DNA of 64,000 nt from Clostridia bacterium (GTDB lineage: Bacteria; Bacillota; Clostridia; TANB77; CAG-508). The stretch is taken from NCBI GenBank assembly GCA_017528085.1, contig JAFXPH010000002.1, positions 81,071-145,070 of the forward strand. The letters are read 5' to 3'. Under the pieces are notes generated by a model that searched no databases, was not told the DNA's origin, and saw only the letters and a program-made list of their open reading frames with translations. Below are positions 43,272 to 52,184 of the stretch, in pieces (position 1 is the first letter of the stretch; every line of letters begins with the position of its first letter). The translations under genes were made by a program, and so were the position numbers.

Positions 43272-44962
43272 GGATTTTCCTTATCATATGGTATAGTTTT
43301 CTTCTTTTTAATATAGATTGGAAGAATAATTATACTTAAAGCTGAGATTATAAGTGTTGCTTTTTGAGCTTTACTTCCTTTATATCTAAGTTCTAAAATA
43401 CTATTATCTTCAGTACCTTCTATTTCAACTCCTAAAAGTCCATTATCAGTTTCAAAGAAATGATTGTTAACTATTCCATCAATTCTTAATTCATATCCTG
43501 GGTAATAAGTAAATGGAAGTTCAAATTTCGCTTTATCTTTAACATAGATATTTGCAGTATAAAGAACATCTCCTTCACCTTGTTTTTGTTCTTTAATAAT
43601 TGCTCCTTCTGTATCACCCATAAATCTAATTTCTTTATTTGCTTCTAATATTCTAAATTTATTCTTAAATGTCTTAAATGGTAAATACTCAGTTTGTCCC
43701 ATTCCAGCAATTATTTCTATTTCTCTACCAGTTGAAATACCTAAGTTATTATAGTCTAGTTCTGTCATTGGATCTAATGTTCTATACACACTTGTAGATA
43801 ACATTATCAAAGTTGCCACACAGCTTAGTATTGCAACATCTCCATAGTTAAATTTCTTTAGAAGTAAATCTAGGTTTCTAGTTCCAACAATTACAAAGAA
43901 GAATACTACAATTTGAAGTAGTCTCCATGGGAATTGAATCATATAAAATACATGTGGCATATATTTCCATGGGAAATATTTTGTTGTTGCCCATAAAGCC
44001 AAAAGTGAAACTACTATTGAAAAATAGTAATCTTTTTTATTTACATTAATATGTTTTCTAGCTAAGAATGATACGCACATAATTAATATTAGATCTATAC
44101 CTATTTCAAAACAATATGCTCCATTTTGTGTTGAGAATAATTGTTTAAATGAAAGTGCATTACTACTTACTCTTTCATATGAAGTAATCATGTTCTCGCT
44201 ATATACTGCATAGTCTGCTTGAAACTTTGCTTCCAAAAGTGGTACCCAGAAAAATGATGTAATTAAAAGTGTAAAGAACATATCAAATAAAATAGCTTTA
44301 ATTACATATGTATCTTTTAATTCTTTAATATGGACAATTACATATAATACTGCAATCATTGCAACAATTAGTGTTGTTAAATTGTGAGTAAGTATTAGTC
44401 CACAAGTACCAACTATTAAGTAGTAATGGTTACTCTTATTATTAAATATGTTATATAGTCCAAGTGCTACCAAAGGAATAAATGCAAATGCTAGAAATTC
44501 TCCTACAGCATTTCTAGTATATAGATCAGTTAAATGGTATGGAGCTGCCATGTACATAAATGCACCAACAAATGAAACAGTCTTCTTCTCATTTAAGTTA
44601 TCTAATAAAATAAACATTGTTATTCCTGATAGGAACATAGATAAAAATCCAAATAAACTATATCCACCTGCATATGATCCACAAACAAATTTGCCAATTA
44701 TAATCATAAATGTTGTAAGTGGTCCATAAAATAAGTTCCATGAATATCCAAACCCATTAAAAAATGATGGAATAACATTACCCATAAAAACTCCATTTTT
44801 CATGGCGTAAGCTGTACCCATTGCTCTTGCAATATGTTGTATTCCATCATCATGATATATGTCATGAGTTTTTCCAAAAAGTATATATATTAGAATCGTA
44901 ACAAATAAAATTAGTAAATACATAAACTTATTTGTATACGCAAATCTCTTGAACTTCTCCAT
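43268..44962 (-). CDS. Multi-span membrane protein, GT-C/YfhO-like
   Basis: A 564-residue protein with about 11-12 helices, a soluble segment at about 400-530 and a last helix near 540. The first outer loop has IYHDDGIQHIARAMGTAYAMKNG, with the paired Asp and His expected of GT-C enzymes, and PSFFNGFGYSWNLFYGP follows. It matches in layout the large class of 'YfhO/6-pyruvoyl-tetrahydropterin synthase-related' membrane proteins of low-GC bacteria, thought to glycosylate wall polymers. It is monocistronic, with its own promoter at 45020-45049, and is separated from the main glycan locus by housekeeping genes. Confidence 0.7.
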   Translation of the reverse strand: MEKFKRFAYTNKFMYLLILFVTILIYILFGKTHDIYHDDGIQHIARAMGTAYAMKNGVFMGNVIPSFFNGFGYSWNLFYGPLTTFMIIIGKFVCGSYAGGYSLFGFLSMFLSGITMFILLDNLNEKKTVSFVGAFMYMAAPYHLTDLYTRNAVGEFLAFAFIPLVALGLYNIFNNKSNHYYLIVGTCGLILTHNLTTLIVAMIAVLYVIVHIKELKDTYVIKAILFDMFFTLLITSFFWVPLLEAKFQADYAVYSENMITSYERVSSNALSFKQLFSTQNGAYCFEIGIDLILIMCVSFLARKHINVNKKDYYFSIVVSLLALWATTKYFPWKYMPHVFYMIQFPWRLLQIVVFFFVIVGTRNLDLLLKKFNYGDVAILSCVATLIMLSTSVYRTLDPMTELDYNNLGISTGREIEIIAGMGQTEYLPFKTFKNKFRILEANKEIRFMGDTEGAIIKEQKQGEGDVLYTANIYVKDKAKFELPFTYYPGYELRIDGIVNNHFFETDNGLLGVEIEGTEDNSILELRYKGSKAQKATLIISALSIIILPIYIKKKKTIPYDKENP

Positions 44963-45019
44963 TTTTACTCCTTTTATTCTTTTGTATTACTACAAAATTC
45001 ATAGTAAAATCCTTAGAAA

Positions 45020-45049
45020 ATTATATCATAACAGCAAATGTTATTTCAA
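45020..45049 (-). promoter_or_regulatory. Predicted promoter with a central palindrome
   Basis: TTGAAA (45049-45044), an 18-base spacer and TATAAT (45025-45020) lie on the minus strand. The spacer holds ATAACA-GCAAA-TGTTAT (45028-45044), a perfect 6 bp inverted repeat in operator position. Confidence 0.55.
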
Positions 45050-45055
45050 TAAAAA

Positions 45056-45093
45056 AAAGCCTATTTCATTCCCTAAGGAATAAAATAAGCTTT
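45056..45093 (-). terminator. Intrinsic terminator of the HNH gene
   Basis: A 15 bp stem with two mismatches (arms 45056-45072 and 45077-45093) around a CTAA loop is followed by eight T on the minus strand, seven bases after the HNH stop. Confidence 0.85.
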
Positions 45094-45099
45094 CCCTCA

Positions 45100-45792
45100 T
45101 TAGTACATGCACACCACATTTTCGAGTACGATTACTTTTACAAGGTCTGAGTGTGAGCCCACTTTTGCAAATAAGCACACATTGAATCCTGAAAGAAGAT
45201 GTTTGTTTGAAGAGACCAATACAGCCCTAAGAATAGTCTTACTCTTTTTGTATCGAGATTTAACTCTCTTAAAGCCAGTTCCGATTGGATCATTTAGCCT
45301 ATACCTCATGGTAATCACATTCAAATTCCCATGGTAAAGCCAATCTTCAGGTAATGGTTCTACTGAGCCATTGAAACGTTCTTCTTGCTTCTCCTTGACA
45401 TCTGTCCAAAACGCGTCAAGAGCAGCCTTTGCCTGAGATTTCTCTTCGGGTGTAGCCACCTTTTCAGCATTCTTTTCAAGTTTAAGGAGTCGCCAGTACT
45501 CATCCTCATACAAGTTACCTTTTCGACTGTTGCAATGTTTACATGCAGACACGAGGTTGTTGGTTATGGTCGGGCCTCCAAAACATGCCGGTACCCTATG
45601 ATCCACAGTGAGCTTAGATGGATGAATTTTTTTGCCACAATAATAGCAAGTATCCCTGCCATTTATGGCATAACTCATCTCAATCATTAGATCATCAAAA
45701 TCTATAGGCCGGTATAGATAAAGGATGTTCCCTTCCACGACAGCAGCGCCATCTTCGAATGAATATGGCTCATTAGGTAGAATTATATTCAT
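45100..45792 (-). CDS. HNH endonuclease, base composition unlike neighbours
   Basis: I start at ATG 45792 (GGAGG 8 bases upstream), giving 230 residues. An HNH domain lies at about 48-93: CYYCGKK with a zinc pair, LTVDHRVPACFGGPTITNNLVSACKHCNSRKG with the catalytic His and Asn, and a second CxxC. The C-terminal half is basic and unrecognised. The gene is clearly richer in G and C than the flanking genes, suggesting recent transfer. It has its own promoter and terminator. Without an integrase or methylase nearby, it may be a free-standing mobile or restriction-like nuclease; the target is unknown. Confidence 0.85.
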   Translation of the reverse strand: MNIILPNEPYSFEDGAAVVEGNILYLYRPIDFDDLMIEMSYAINGRDTCYYCGKKIHPSKLTVDHRVPACFGGPTITNNLVSACKHCNSRKGNLYEDEYWRLLKLEKNAEKVATPEEKSQAKAALDAFWTDVKEKQEERFNGSVEPLPEDWLYHGNLNVITMRYRLNDPIGTGFKRVKSRYKKSKTILRAVLVSSNKHLLSGFNVCLFAKVGSHSDLVKVIVLENVVCMY

Positions 45793-45839
45793 AACCTTTA
45801 CCTCCATAATCCTAACGCCAACTTGCATGTCAAAAGTAT

Positions 45840-45866
45840 ATTATAACCGTTTGTCTTAAAAGTCAA
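45840..45866 (-). promoter_or_regulatory. Predicted promoter of the HNH gene
   Basis: TTGACT (45866-45861) and a perfect TATAAT (45845-45840) lie on the minus strand with a short 15-base spacer. Confidence 0.5.
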
Positions 45867-45888
45867 CTAAAATTTTAAAGCAACAAAA

Positions 45889-45912
45889 AAACGTCTATAA
45901 AAATAGACGTTT
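45889..45912 (-). terminator. Intrinsic terminator of rpmF
   Basis: A perfect 10 bp stem AAACGTCTAT / ATAGACGTTT with a 4-base loop and a TTTTTT run on the minus strand, 15 bases after the rpmF stop. Confidence 0.9.
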
Positions 45913-45926
45913 CTTTTAAAATCATT

Positions 45927-46115
45927 TTATTTTTTTTCTTCTTTTTTTGCTATTACTTCTTTTCCATCATAGTAACCACAGTTTGAGCAAACTGTATGTG
46001 GTTTTACTGGTTCATGGCAATGTGAACATGTTGATAGATTTTCAGCTTCTATTTTCCATGTAGATCTTTTTGAACCTGTTCTAGCTTTTGACCATCTTCT
46101 TTTTGGTTGTGCCAT
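45927..46115 (-). CDS. rpmF: 50S ribosomal protein L32, zinc form
   Basis: A 62-residue basic protein. AQPKRRWSKARTGSKRSTWK is the conserved L32 start (family usually MAVPKRR), and CSHCHEPVKPHTVCSNCGYYDGKEV holds the four zinc-binding Cys. It is a structural protein of the large subunit. It is monocistronic with a near-consensus promoter (46184-46212), a good AGGAGGG ribosome site and its own terminator. The DUF177/YceD gene that usually precedes rpmF is not here. Confidence 0.97.
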   Translation of the reverse strand: MAQPKRRWSKARTGSKRSTWKIEAENLSTCSHCHEPVKPHTVCSNCGYYDGKEVIAKKEEKK

Positions 46116-46183
46116 CTTAATCCCTCCTTTTGTATACAGCGTATGTATATCAACTATTATTATTTTCTTAAAAGTACTTAAAT

Positions 46184-46212
46184 ATTATACATTCGTTTTT
46201 TTACGTTGTCAA
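46184..46212 (-). promoter_or_regulatory. Strong promoter of rpmF
   Basis: A perfect TTGACA (46212-46207), a 17-base spacer and a perfect TATAAT (46189-46184) lie on the minus strand. A small perfect inverted repeat, TATACA-TACGC-TGTATA, lies in the leader just before the ribosome site. Confidence 0.8.
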
Positions 46213-46230
46213 GCAAATCTATTTAAATAT

Positions 46231-46941
46231 TTATTTCTTTGATGCTTTATCAATAAACGCTTTAAAGAGTTTTCTCATATTCTCGTCATACTCTTCCATA
46301 GATTCAGGATGCCACTGAACACCAATAATAAAGTCTTTATCAGGAAATTCTATTCCTTCTATTGCACCATCTTCAGAATATGCTGTTATTTTAACATCTT
46401 TATATTTATTGACTGCATAGATGTGTTTTGAATTTACATCTATCTCTTCTTTACCAATTATTTCATAAAGCTTAGAATCTTTTTCTATTCTTACTTTATG
46501 AACATATTTCTTATCAAGTTCTTTATGATTTAAACCAGTTTCTATTTTTTTAAGTACATCTATTCTTGATTCTGCATCTTTAAAATCTCTAAACACTAAT
46601 GTCTGCATTCCCATACAAATTCCAAGTGTTGGAATATTGTTTTCTATTACATAATCAGCAATTACAGAATCATAATCATAAATTCTATTGCCACCTGGAA
46701 GAACAAATCCATCACATAGTTTTAAAGACTCTATTAAATCAGCCTTTTCTTCTTCTAACATAAATGGTACTTCTCTTGGCATTTTTCTACAATAATTTTC
46801 ATTTTGAGTTGGAAGAATTAGAATTGGAATTCCTCCATTATTAACTATTGCTGTTCTATAATCATCGAAGCACATAGTTGACTCTCTTGAATATCTTTCT
46901 GTTATTTCTGGTCTCCCAACAATACCAATTATTGGTTTCAT
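46231..46941 (-). CDS. Class I glutamine amidotransferase-like protein (peptidase C26, PuuD-like)
   Basis: I start at ATG 46941 (AGAGG 7 bases upstream), giving 236 residues. PIIGIVGRPE opens the protein, LPGGNRIYDYD follows, TLGICMGMQTL places the catalytic Cys near residue 109, and IIGVQWHPESM holds the catalytic His and Glu. The whole resembles gamma-glutamyl-GABA hydrolase PuuD and related isopeptidases. The natural substrate is a gamma-glutamyl compound, perhaps a peptidoglycan- or polyglutamate-derived one. It directly follows the 576-residue coiled-coil gene (11-base gap), so the two are probably co-transcribed. Confidence 0.88.
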   Translation of the reverse strand: MKPIIGIVGRPEITERYSRESTMCFDDYRTAIVNNGGIPILILPTQNENYCRKMPREVPFMLEEEKADLIESLKLCDGFVLPGGNRIYDYDSVIADYVIENNIPTLGICMGMQTLVFRDFKDAESRIDVLKKIETGLNHKELDKKYVHKVRIEKDSKLYEIIGKEEIDVNSKHIYAVNKYKDVKITAYSEDGAIEGIEFPDKDFIIGVQWHPESMEEYDENMRKLFKAFIDKASKK

Positions 46942-46952
46942 TTTACTACCTC

Positions 46953-48683
46953 TCAATTTACTATTACTTTATCAATATACTCTTCAATTTTATCAATGTA
47001 TCCATTAATTCTTTTATTAACATCTGTATCTCTTTTTACGAAAGATGCTAATCTATTTTCATCTATTGATGATACAACTTTTTCTTCAAATTTTATCTTC
47101 TCTTCGTAATATTTAATAAGTTTATTAATATACTCAGATTCTATAACATCATTATTGATTTTATTAATATCTGCAGATACTGGAAGATCATTTTCTATAC
47201 TAATCATTTTCTCTTTTAGTTTTTCAACTTTAGAGTTATTAATTTCAAATCTATTTAAAATAACATTTTCCATCTTGTTTAGTTCTTCATTATCTGAACC
47301 ATACTTTTCTTTTAGTACATAGATTGAAGCTAAGATATCATCAATTAAATAAATTTGTTTCTTTCTATATTTTGTTACTTCTTCAAGCTTAATCTTAAGT
47401 TCTAATAGTTTCTTTTGTAATGCCATTATATTTTTCTTTTTAGTAAATAGATTTTTAAAAGATTTTTGTTTTGCTTCTATTTTCTTTATCTCTTTTTTAT
47501 ACCCATCAATTCTTATGTTCTTTGATGTATCAAACAATTTTTTATCAAGTTCAATTTTAATTTCATTTAGAGCATTTTGATTATACAGTGGAACTAAATA
47601 TTCAATTCCAGTAAGTATTGTCACTATTGATGTAACATCAGCTATAGTCTCATTAACTTTTTGCATACCATTTTGCATTTCTTCATATGAAAGTTCTTCA
47701 ACTATATCTAAGTTATCAACTTTTCTTTCTAATTTTGAAATTTCATTTTCAAATTTTCTAGAGTACTCTATAATGTGATCTGTATCTAATTTCTTTTCAA
47801 ATGGAACACCTAAGTAGTCAGCAAGCTCTACAAACTCTGTTTCTTTTCTTAAGATTTTTTTAAAAGCTCCTACTTTATCAAATAGCTCACTTATCTTTTG
47901 TCTACCACGAATAATATTATTTCTATAGTCAGTTATTGCAACTACTTTTTTATCATTATAGATTGATAAAATCTTCTCAGCACATTTAGCTCTTACTAAT
48001 TTATCAATCATTGTAGTAAACTTAGAAATGTCACTAAATTCACCTTCAAATTTTCTTTTACTAGATAGTGAAAATTTTACTACTTTATCAAAATAATCTT
48101 TATAATTCTGTTCAAGTTCTTTTTGAACACTTTCGATATCTTTTATCTTTCCAGATATAACTCCAGTATTTAAATCTAAGTAGTAAAAATTGTTGTCACC
48201 ACTTTTAATTTCAGTTTTATTTATACCCAAAAAAGGTGCAAATAAAATCTTACCTGTATCAGTATCTAGAAGTTCATCAATATCTATGTATCCAATACTT
48301 TCTTTAGATGTAAGTCTTACTTTTGTTTGTCCTTTTTTTACTCTTAAACCTTTATCTTGCTTTTGAGCTACTACACATGTCTTTAGTTCATTTGATAGAA
48401 GAATATCATCAATATTATCTAACACTGCATATGCAGATTTATCAAACTTCATAGAGTTCTTTATAATTCCGCTATAAAGCATCATAAACTCTTTTAAGTA
48501 CTCCATAAATTCTTCATAAGAATTTGGAAGGTAATCAATTTTCTTTTCTAAAACTTGTTTTTCAAAGCTTAGTAAGTTGTTGATTTTAACGTCATCACCT
48601 TCAATAAACTTTCTTACAGTATCAGTTTCATATTCAGTTAATTTAATTTCTTCTAAATTATCATTTGTACTATATGTTTTCAT
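46953..48683 (-). CDS. Coiled-coil protein, possible degenerate ADP-ribosyltransferase-like N terminus
   Basis: A 576-residue hydrophilic protein with no signal peptide or membrane helix. Residues about 310-560 are long heptad-rich coiled coils. The N-terminal ~180 residues faintly resemble ADP-ribosyltransferase exoenzymes: LTEYETDTVRKFIEGD near the start, a KVRLTSKES segment where the STS motif would be, and GKILFAPFLGI where an E-x-E-x-LFPPF-like element would be. The catalytic Arg and Glu are not convincing, so it is either a pseudo-enzyme or a chance likeness. I do not recognise the family. Own promoter at 48707-48734. Confidence 0.75.
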   Translation of the reverse strand: MKTYSTNDNLEEIKLTEYETDTVRKFIEGDDVKINNLLSFEKQVLEKKIDYLPNSYEEFMEYLKEFMMLYSGIIKNSMKFDKSAYAVLDNIDDILLSNELKTCVVAQKQDKGLRVKKGQTKVRLTSKESIGYIDIDELLDTDTGKILFAPFLGINKTEIKSGDNNFYYLDLNTGVISGKIKDIESVQKELEQNYKDYFDKVVKFSLSSKRKFEGEFSDISKFTTMIDKLVRAKCAEKILSIYNDKKVVAITDYRNNIIRGRQKISELFDKVGAFKKILRKETEFVELADYLGVPFEKKLDTDHIIEYSRKFENEISKLERKVDNLDIVEELSYEEMQNGMQKVNETIADVTSIVTILTGIEYLVPLYNQNALNEIKIELDKKLFDTSKNIRIDGYKKEIKKIEAKQKSFKNLFTKKKNIMALQKKLLELKIKLEEVTKYRKKQIYLIDDILASIYVLKEKYGSDNEELNKMENVILNRFEINNSKVEKLKEKMISIENDLPVSADINKINNDVIESEYINKLIKYYEEKIKFEEKVVSSIDENRLASFVKRDTDVNKRINGYIDKIEEYIDKVIVN

Positions 48684-48706
48684 TTTTACAAAATACTCCT
48701 ACATTA

Positions 48707-48734
48707 ATTGTAATATAAGGGTGTTTTAAGTCAA
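48707..48734 (-). promoter_or_regulatory. Predicted promoter of the coiled-coil gene
   Basis: TTGACT (48734-48729), a 16-base spacer and TACAAT (48712-48707) lie on the minus strand, 23 bases before the ATG. Confidence 0.5.
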
Positions 48735-48774
48735 TAAAAATCATGTAATAGTTTAATTAATTTTATGTAACAAA

Positions 48775-48802
48775 AAACCTATGCTATATAAAGCATAGGT
48801 TT
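48775..48802 (-). terminator. Intrinsic terminator of the deaminase/SLOG gene
   Basis: A perfect 11 bp stem AAACCTATGCT / AGCATAGGTTT with a 6-base loop is followed by TTTTTTG on the minus strand, just after the stop at 48809. Confidence 0.9.
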
Positions 48803-48808
48803 AGTTTT

Positions 48809-51298
48809 TTACTTTTTTAAATTTGGATATTCTCTAAATATTTTATCTACTAGTTCATCATCAGATTCAAACTCTTCTACATATCCTTCTAGTGATTTTG
48901 CTTTTTCTTCTAAGGCTTCTACTTTATTATTTACAAATATCTTAGATTTACCTTTACCATTTTTAGCTTCTTGTATTAAGTTTGCAGCTGGAGTATTACC
49001 ATCAAAAGCAAGAACTATGGAATCTCTTCTTTCAAATATTTCATAGTTAAAACTTTTATATATACCCATTGTTTGAGCTTCAGTAGATACACATACACCA
49101 TTTATATCATTATCCATAAGTGCTTTTTTCTCTTTACTATTTACTAGTTTTGGAACAATAGCATTAATCTCAAAATTTTTGTTCATCTTTTTAGCAAGAT
49201 TGATTACTTCTTTTTCGTAGCCTTCCATCTTAGATCCTATTACAAAGTAAACTTTATTTTCATCTAGTCCACTAATTAGTTTTTCAAGTGATTCAACTTG
49301 CTTTTCATTTAAAGATGTAACTCTGTTATTTGAATTAAAACTTCCACCTGCAATAACAATTGGCATCTTATCTTGAGGAAGTTTAATAATCTTTTCTTTA
49401 AATACATCATTTGAATCTTCAAAATCATTCCAAATAACAATCTTCTTTATATTTTCATCTTTTGATACTTCTTCTTGGTATTCTTTAAAAGCATCATAAA
49501 AGTCTTTTTCATTTATAAATTCATCAAATAACTTTTTCTTTTTCTCAAAGTATTTTTCATTTCGCTCTATTAGTTCATCTTCTACTTTTCTCATTTTAAA
49601 GAAATCTTCATCATTTAAATTTAGCAAATTATGAAGTGCTAGTTGTTCTTCAAATGTATCTGTTCCATATATTGAAAAACCATCTGTACCTTGAACACAT
49701 TTTACTCCATTAGATAGATAAGCTTTAATAGGATGTCTTTTAATTTCTAATAGGTTATTTAATCTTACATTAGATGAAAGTTGGAATTCTAGAATAACTC
49801 CCATCTCTTTTAATTTTTCAATTAACTTTTTACCTTTTACTGTGTTTAGTTTTTCAACATATAGACCATGTCCAAGTCTAACTCTAGGGATAATACTTCC
49901 CTTTGGAATAGAATTATAGACACATTCTACTGCTTTAGATACATTATCTTTAAATGAATCATTTTCACCTGCGTGAATTCTAATAGTAAAATCATTATCT
50001 TCATTAATTACATATTTTACTAAGTAGTCTATTACTCCTTTAAATAGACTAATATCATTTATTTCTTCGCCTAATATATCAGATCCAACTAGATATGGAC
50101 TTTTAGCTAAACTTTTTAAAGCTATAAGAGAGTTTTTAACATCTTCATCTTCTACTCCAACTCTTCTAATTCCTGCTAAGAATCTAATTCTTACACCTGT
50201 TTCTTCTTCTATATTTGGCATTACTTCATGAATTTGTTTTAAGTAATTTATTCCAGCATCTCCCATTTTACATAGGTCTGTTGTTGCAATTTCCACATAG
50301 TCTATACTTTGTCTTTTATACTCTCTTGCAATCCATAAAAGTTTATCTTGAAGAATAGTATTTTTCTCATATCTTGGGTCATCTAGGTCTGACATAGATA
50401 TAAATAGATATTTCTTTACATCTTCTTCAGGTACTCTATCCATCATATCTTCAGTTAAATCTATAAGTTCGTTTTCTTCTACTGTTTGTCCTTTTGTAAA
50501 AATGTATCTATATACCACATATAGTTTATCTAAATTTGTAAATACTGCTTGTCCATCTTTAATTAGTACTAAACTATTTGCAATTTTATTTAAATTCTCT
50601 TCTGCATTATCTAAATTTTTAAATATTAAATCTGCAAAATTAATATAAGTTAAGTCCTTTACTTTTCTTTCAAATGCTTTTCCAGTAAGACCTAAATCTT
50701 GAATTTCTTCTTCTACCTTTTTTCTTTTTGCTTCTAATAGTCTTGATTGTCTATCTGTAATTTTTAAGTTAAGTTTTAAAATATAATAAAGTGGATACTT
50801 TATTTGATGTTTAAGTCCAAGAGCCATTAAACATTCTGGTGGTAAAATTGCATTCATATGAGTATGAAGGTCTGTTCTAAATTTAGACTTCTTGTAGATA
50901 TAGCTTTTCATTATTGTTTGCTCTTTAGGATACTTATAAAGTTTTGTTTGACTCATTAAAATTTTATTGATAGCTGGTATCTTTGCTTTCATAGATACTG
51001 AACCATCTCTATAAATAGATGCAACTTTTATTCCACCTAATCTAAATAAAAATACATCTTCATTGTAAATATCAAGAACTGCATTCAAAGAACCATATAT
51101 CTTAAGAATACCGTCTTCATCTGGTACTGCTTCAAGCTTACATATGCTTGCAAGATTATTTATTAAATTACCATTATGATGATTTGGAGTAGCAATTACA
51201 TAATCTAAAACGTCAGGATCATCAGTTCTATACACACTTACAACCAAATCTTTTTCTTTATCTAAATAAAACTTTGTAAATAAAATTCTATTTTCCAT
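48809..51298 (-). CDS. Adenosine-deaminase-like / SLOG-like fusion protein
   Basis: I start at ATG 51298 (AAAGGAG 5 bases upstream), giving 829 residues. After an unrecognised N-terminal domain (1-130), an adenosine/AMP-deaminase-type TIM barrel spans about 135-590. It shows DLHTHMNA (zinc His at 145 and 147), a VGSDILGEE segment, RIHAGEN (442-445, zinc His and catalytic Glu), LGHGL (475-479), LEFQLSSN and GTDG (538-540), where classical enzymes have two Asp. A long helical insert (165-330) interrupts it. Residues about 645-825 look like a SLOG/LOG Rossmann domain: YFVIGSKMEGYEKEV, AIVPKLV and TPAANLIQEAKNG. Deaminase plus nucleotide-sensing fold suggests nucleotide salvage, signalling or defence; which one is unknown. 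Confidence 0.78.
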   Translation of the reverse strand: MENRILFTKFYLDKEKDLVVSVYRTDDPDVLDYVIATPNHHNGNLINNLASICKLEAVPDEDGILKIYGSLNAVLDIYNEDVFLFRLGGIKVASIYRDGSVSMKAKIPAINKILMSQTKLYKYPKEQTIMKSYIYKKSKFRTDLHTHMNAILPPECLMALGLKHQIKYPLYYILKLNLKITDRQSRLLEAKRKKVEEEIQDLGLTGKAFERKVKDLTYINFADLIFKNLDNAEENLNKIANSLVLIKDGQAVFTNLDKLYVVYRYIFTKGQTVEENELIDLTEDMMDRVPEEDVKKYLFISMSDLDDPRYEKNTILQDKLLWIAREYKRQSIDYVEIATTDLCKMGDAGINYLKQIHEVMPNIEEETGVRIRFLAGIRRVGVEDEDVKNSLIALKSLAKSPYLVGSDILGEEINDISLFKGVIDYLVKYVINEDNDFTIRIHAGENDSFKDNVSKAVECVYNSIPKGSIIPRVRLGHGLYVEKLNTVKGKKLIEKLKEMGVILEFQLSSNVRLNNLLEIKRHPIKAYLSNGVKCVQGTDGFSIYGTDTFEEQLALHNLLNLNDEDFFKMRKVEDELIERNEKYFEKKKKLFDEFINEKDFYDAFKEYQEEVSKDENIKKIVIWNDFEDSNDVFKEKIIKLPQDKMPIVIAGGSFNSNNRVTSLNEKQVESLEKLISGLDENKVYFVIGSKMEGYEKEVINLAKKMNKNFEINAIVPKLVNSKEKKALMDNDINGVCVSTEAQTMGIYKSFNYEIFERRDSIVLAFDGNTPAANLIQEAKNGKGKSKIFVNNKVEALEEKAKSLEGYVEEFESDDELVDKIFREYPNLKK

Positions 51299-51342
51299 AT
51301 ATGCTCCTTTTTTCCCTTTCAAAAAATTTTTGTTAATTCAAT

Positions 51343-51371
51343 ATTATATCAAATTCTATCTTAAAACTCAA
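51343..51371 (-). promoter_or_regulatory. Predicted promoter of the deaminase/SLOG gene
   Basis: TTGAGT (51371-51366), a 17-base spacer and a perfect TATAAT (51348-51343) lie on the minus strand in the divergent region shared with the NERD gene. Confidence 0.65.
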
Positions 51372-51466
51372 TAATATAAATGTTTATAGTGTGAATTATT
51401 TGTAAAAATTGAATATGAGTCTTTTTTATGATTTAATACTTTTATAAAACAAAAGAGGTTTATAAT

Positions 51467-52168
51467 ATGGATAAAAATGAAGAATTAGTTTATGAAATGC
51501 TTAAAAGCTTACCAGAAGAATATTTAATAATTAATGACATACTTATAATGGAAAAAGGAAACGGCTATCAACATCAAATAGATCATGTAGTTGTTTCTAT
51601 ATATGGTATATTTGTTATAGAAACTAAAGGTCAATATGGAAGTATTTATGGAAAAGAAAACTTTAAGTCATGGAAATGTTATTACCAAAATAATGAAAGT
51701 ATAATAGAAAATCCTATAAAACAAAATTATGGTCATGTACAAGCTCTTATTAATATTCTAGGGATTAATCAAAAAGCCTTCTTTCCTATCGTTTGTTTTA
51801 TAAATGCCAGAAACTTAAGATGTGATATTGATACATATTCTTCTTATGTATTAAAGAAAGATGAATTGATTGAATACATTTTAGGAAAGGATGAAGAAAT
51901 AATAAGTCCAGAACAAATCGATAATATTTACAATACTATTCTTAATAATAGTAACCCTTCTACTTCAAATACTCAAAATCATATTGATGGGATTACCTAT
52001 AAAAATAATACTGAAATAGATTGTATTAAAAATGGTAAATGTCCTAACTGTGGTAGAAATCTAATTATAAGAATTAATCCTAAAACTCATCAAGAATTTT
52101 GGGGATGCGAAGGCTATAATGATAAGTCCTGTTTTTATACTCATGAATTATTGGAAGATGACTTCTAG
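51467..52168 (+). CDS. NERD-domain nuclease-like protein with topoisomerase-type zinc ribbon
   Basis: A 233-residue protein on the plus strand, with AGAGG 8 bases before the ATG. The NERD domain occupies about 5-125: HQIDHVVVSIYGIFVIETKG carries the Asp and Glu-x-Lys of the restriction-endonuclease-like core, and ENPIKQNYGHVQAL follows. The C terminus (about 187-228) is a zinc ribbon CPNCGRNL...GCEGYNDKSC of the topoisomerase I type, often DNA-binding. The pairing suggests DNA repair or defence, but no function is established. It is divergent from the deaminase/SLOG gene (168 bases between start codons). Confidence 0.87.
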   Translation: MDKNEELVYEMLKSLPEEYLIINDILIMEKGNGYQHQIDHVVVSIYGIFVIETKGQYGSIYGKENFKSWKCYYQNNESIIENPIKQNYGHVQALINILGINQKAFFPIVCFINARNLRCDIDTYSSYVLKKDELIEYILGKDEEIISPEQIDNIYNTILNNSNPSTSNTQNHIDGITYKNNTEIDCIKNGKCPNCGRNLIIRINPKTHQEFWGCEGYNDKSCFYTHELLEDDF

Positions 52169-52184
52169 TGGTTGTTAACATAAT

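Noticed and set aside
48809..51298. Direct identification as RdrB of the RADAR defence system
   Set aside because: No RdrA-type ATPase gene is adjacent, and a SLOG-like C-terminal domain is not part of the RADAR description I know; only the deaminase-type barrel is shared.
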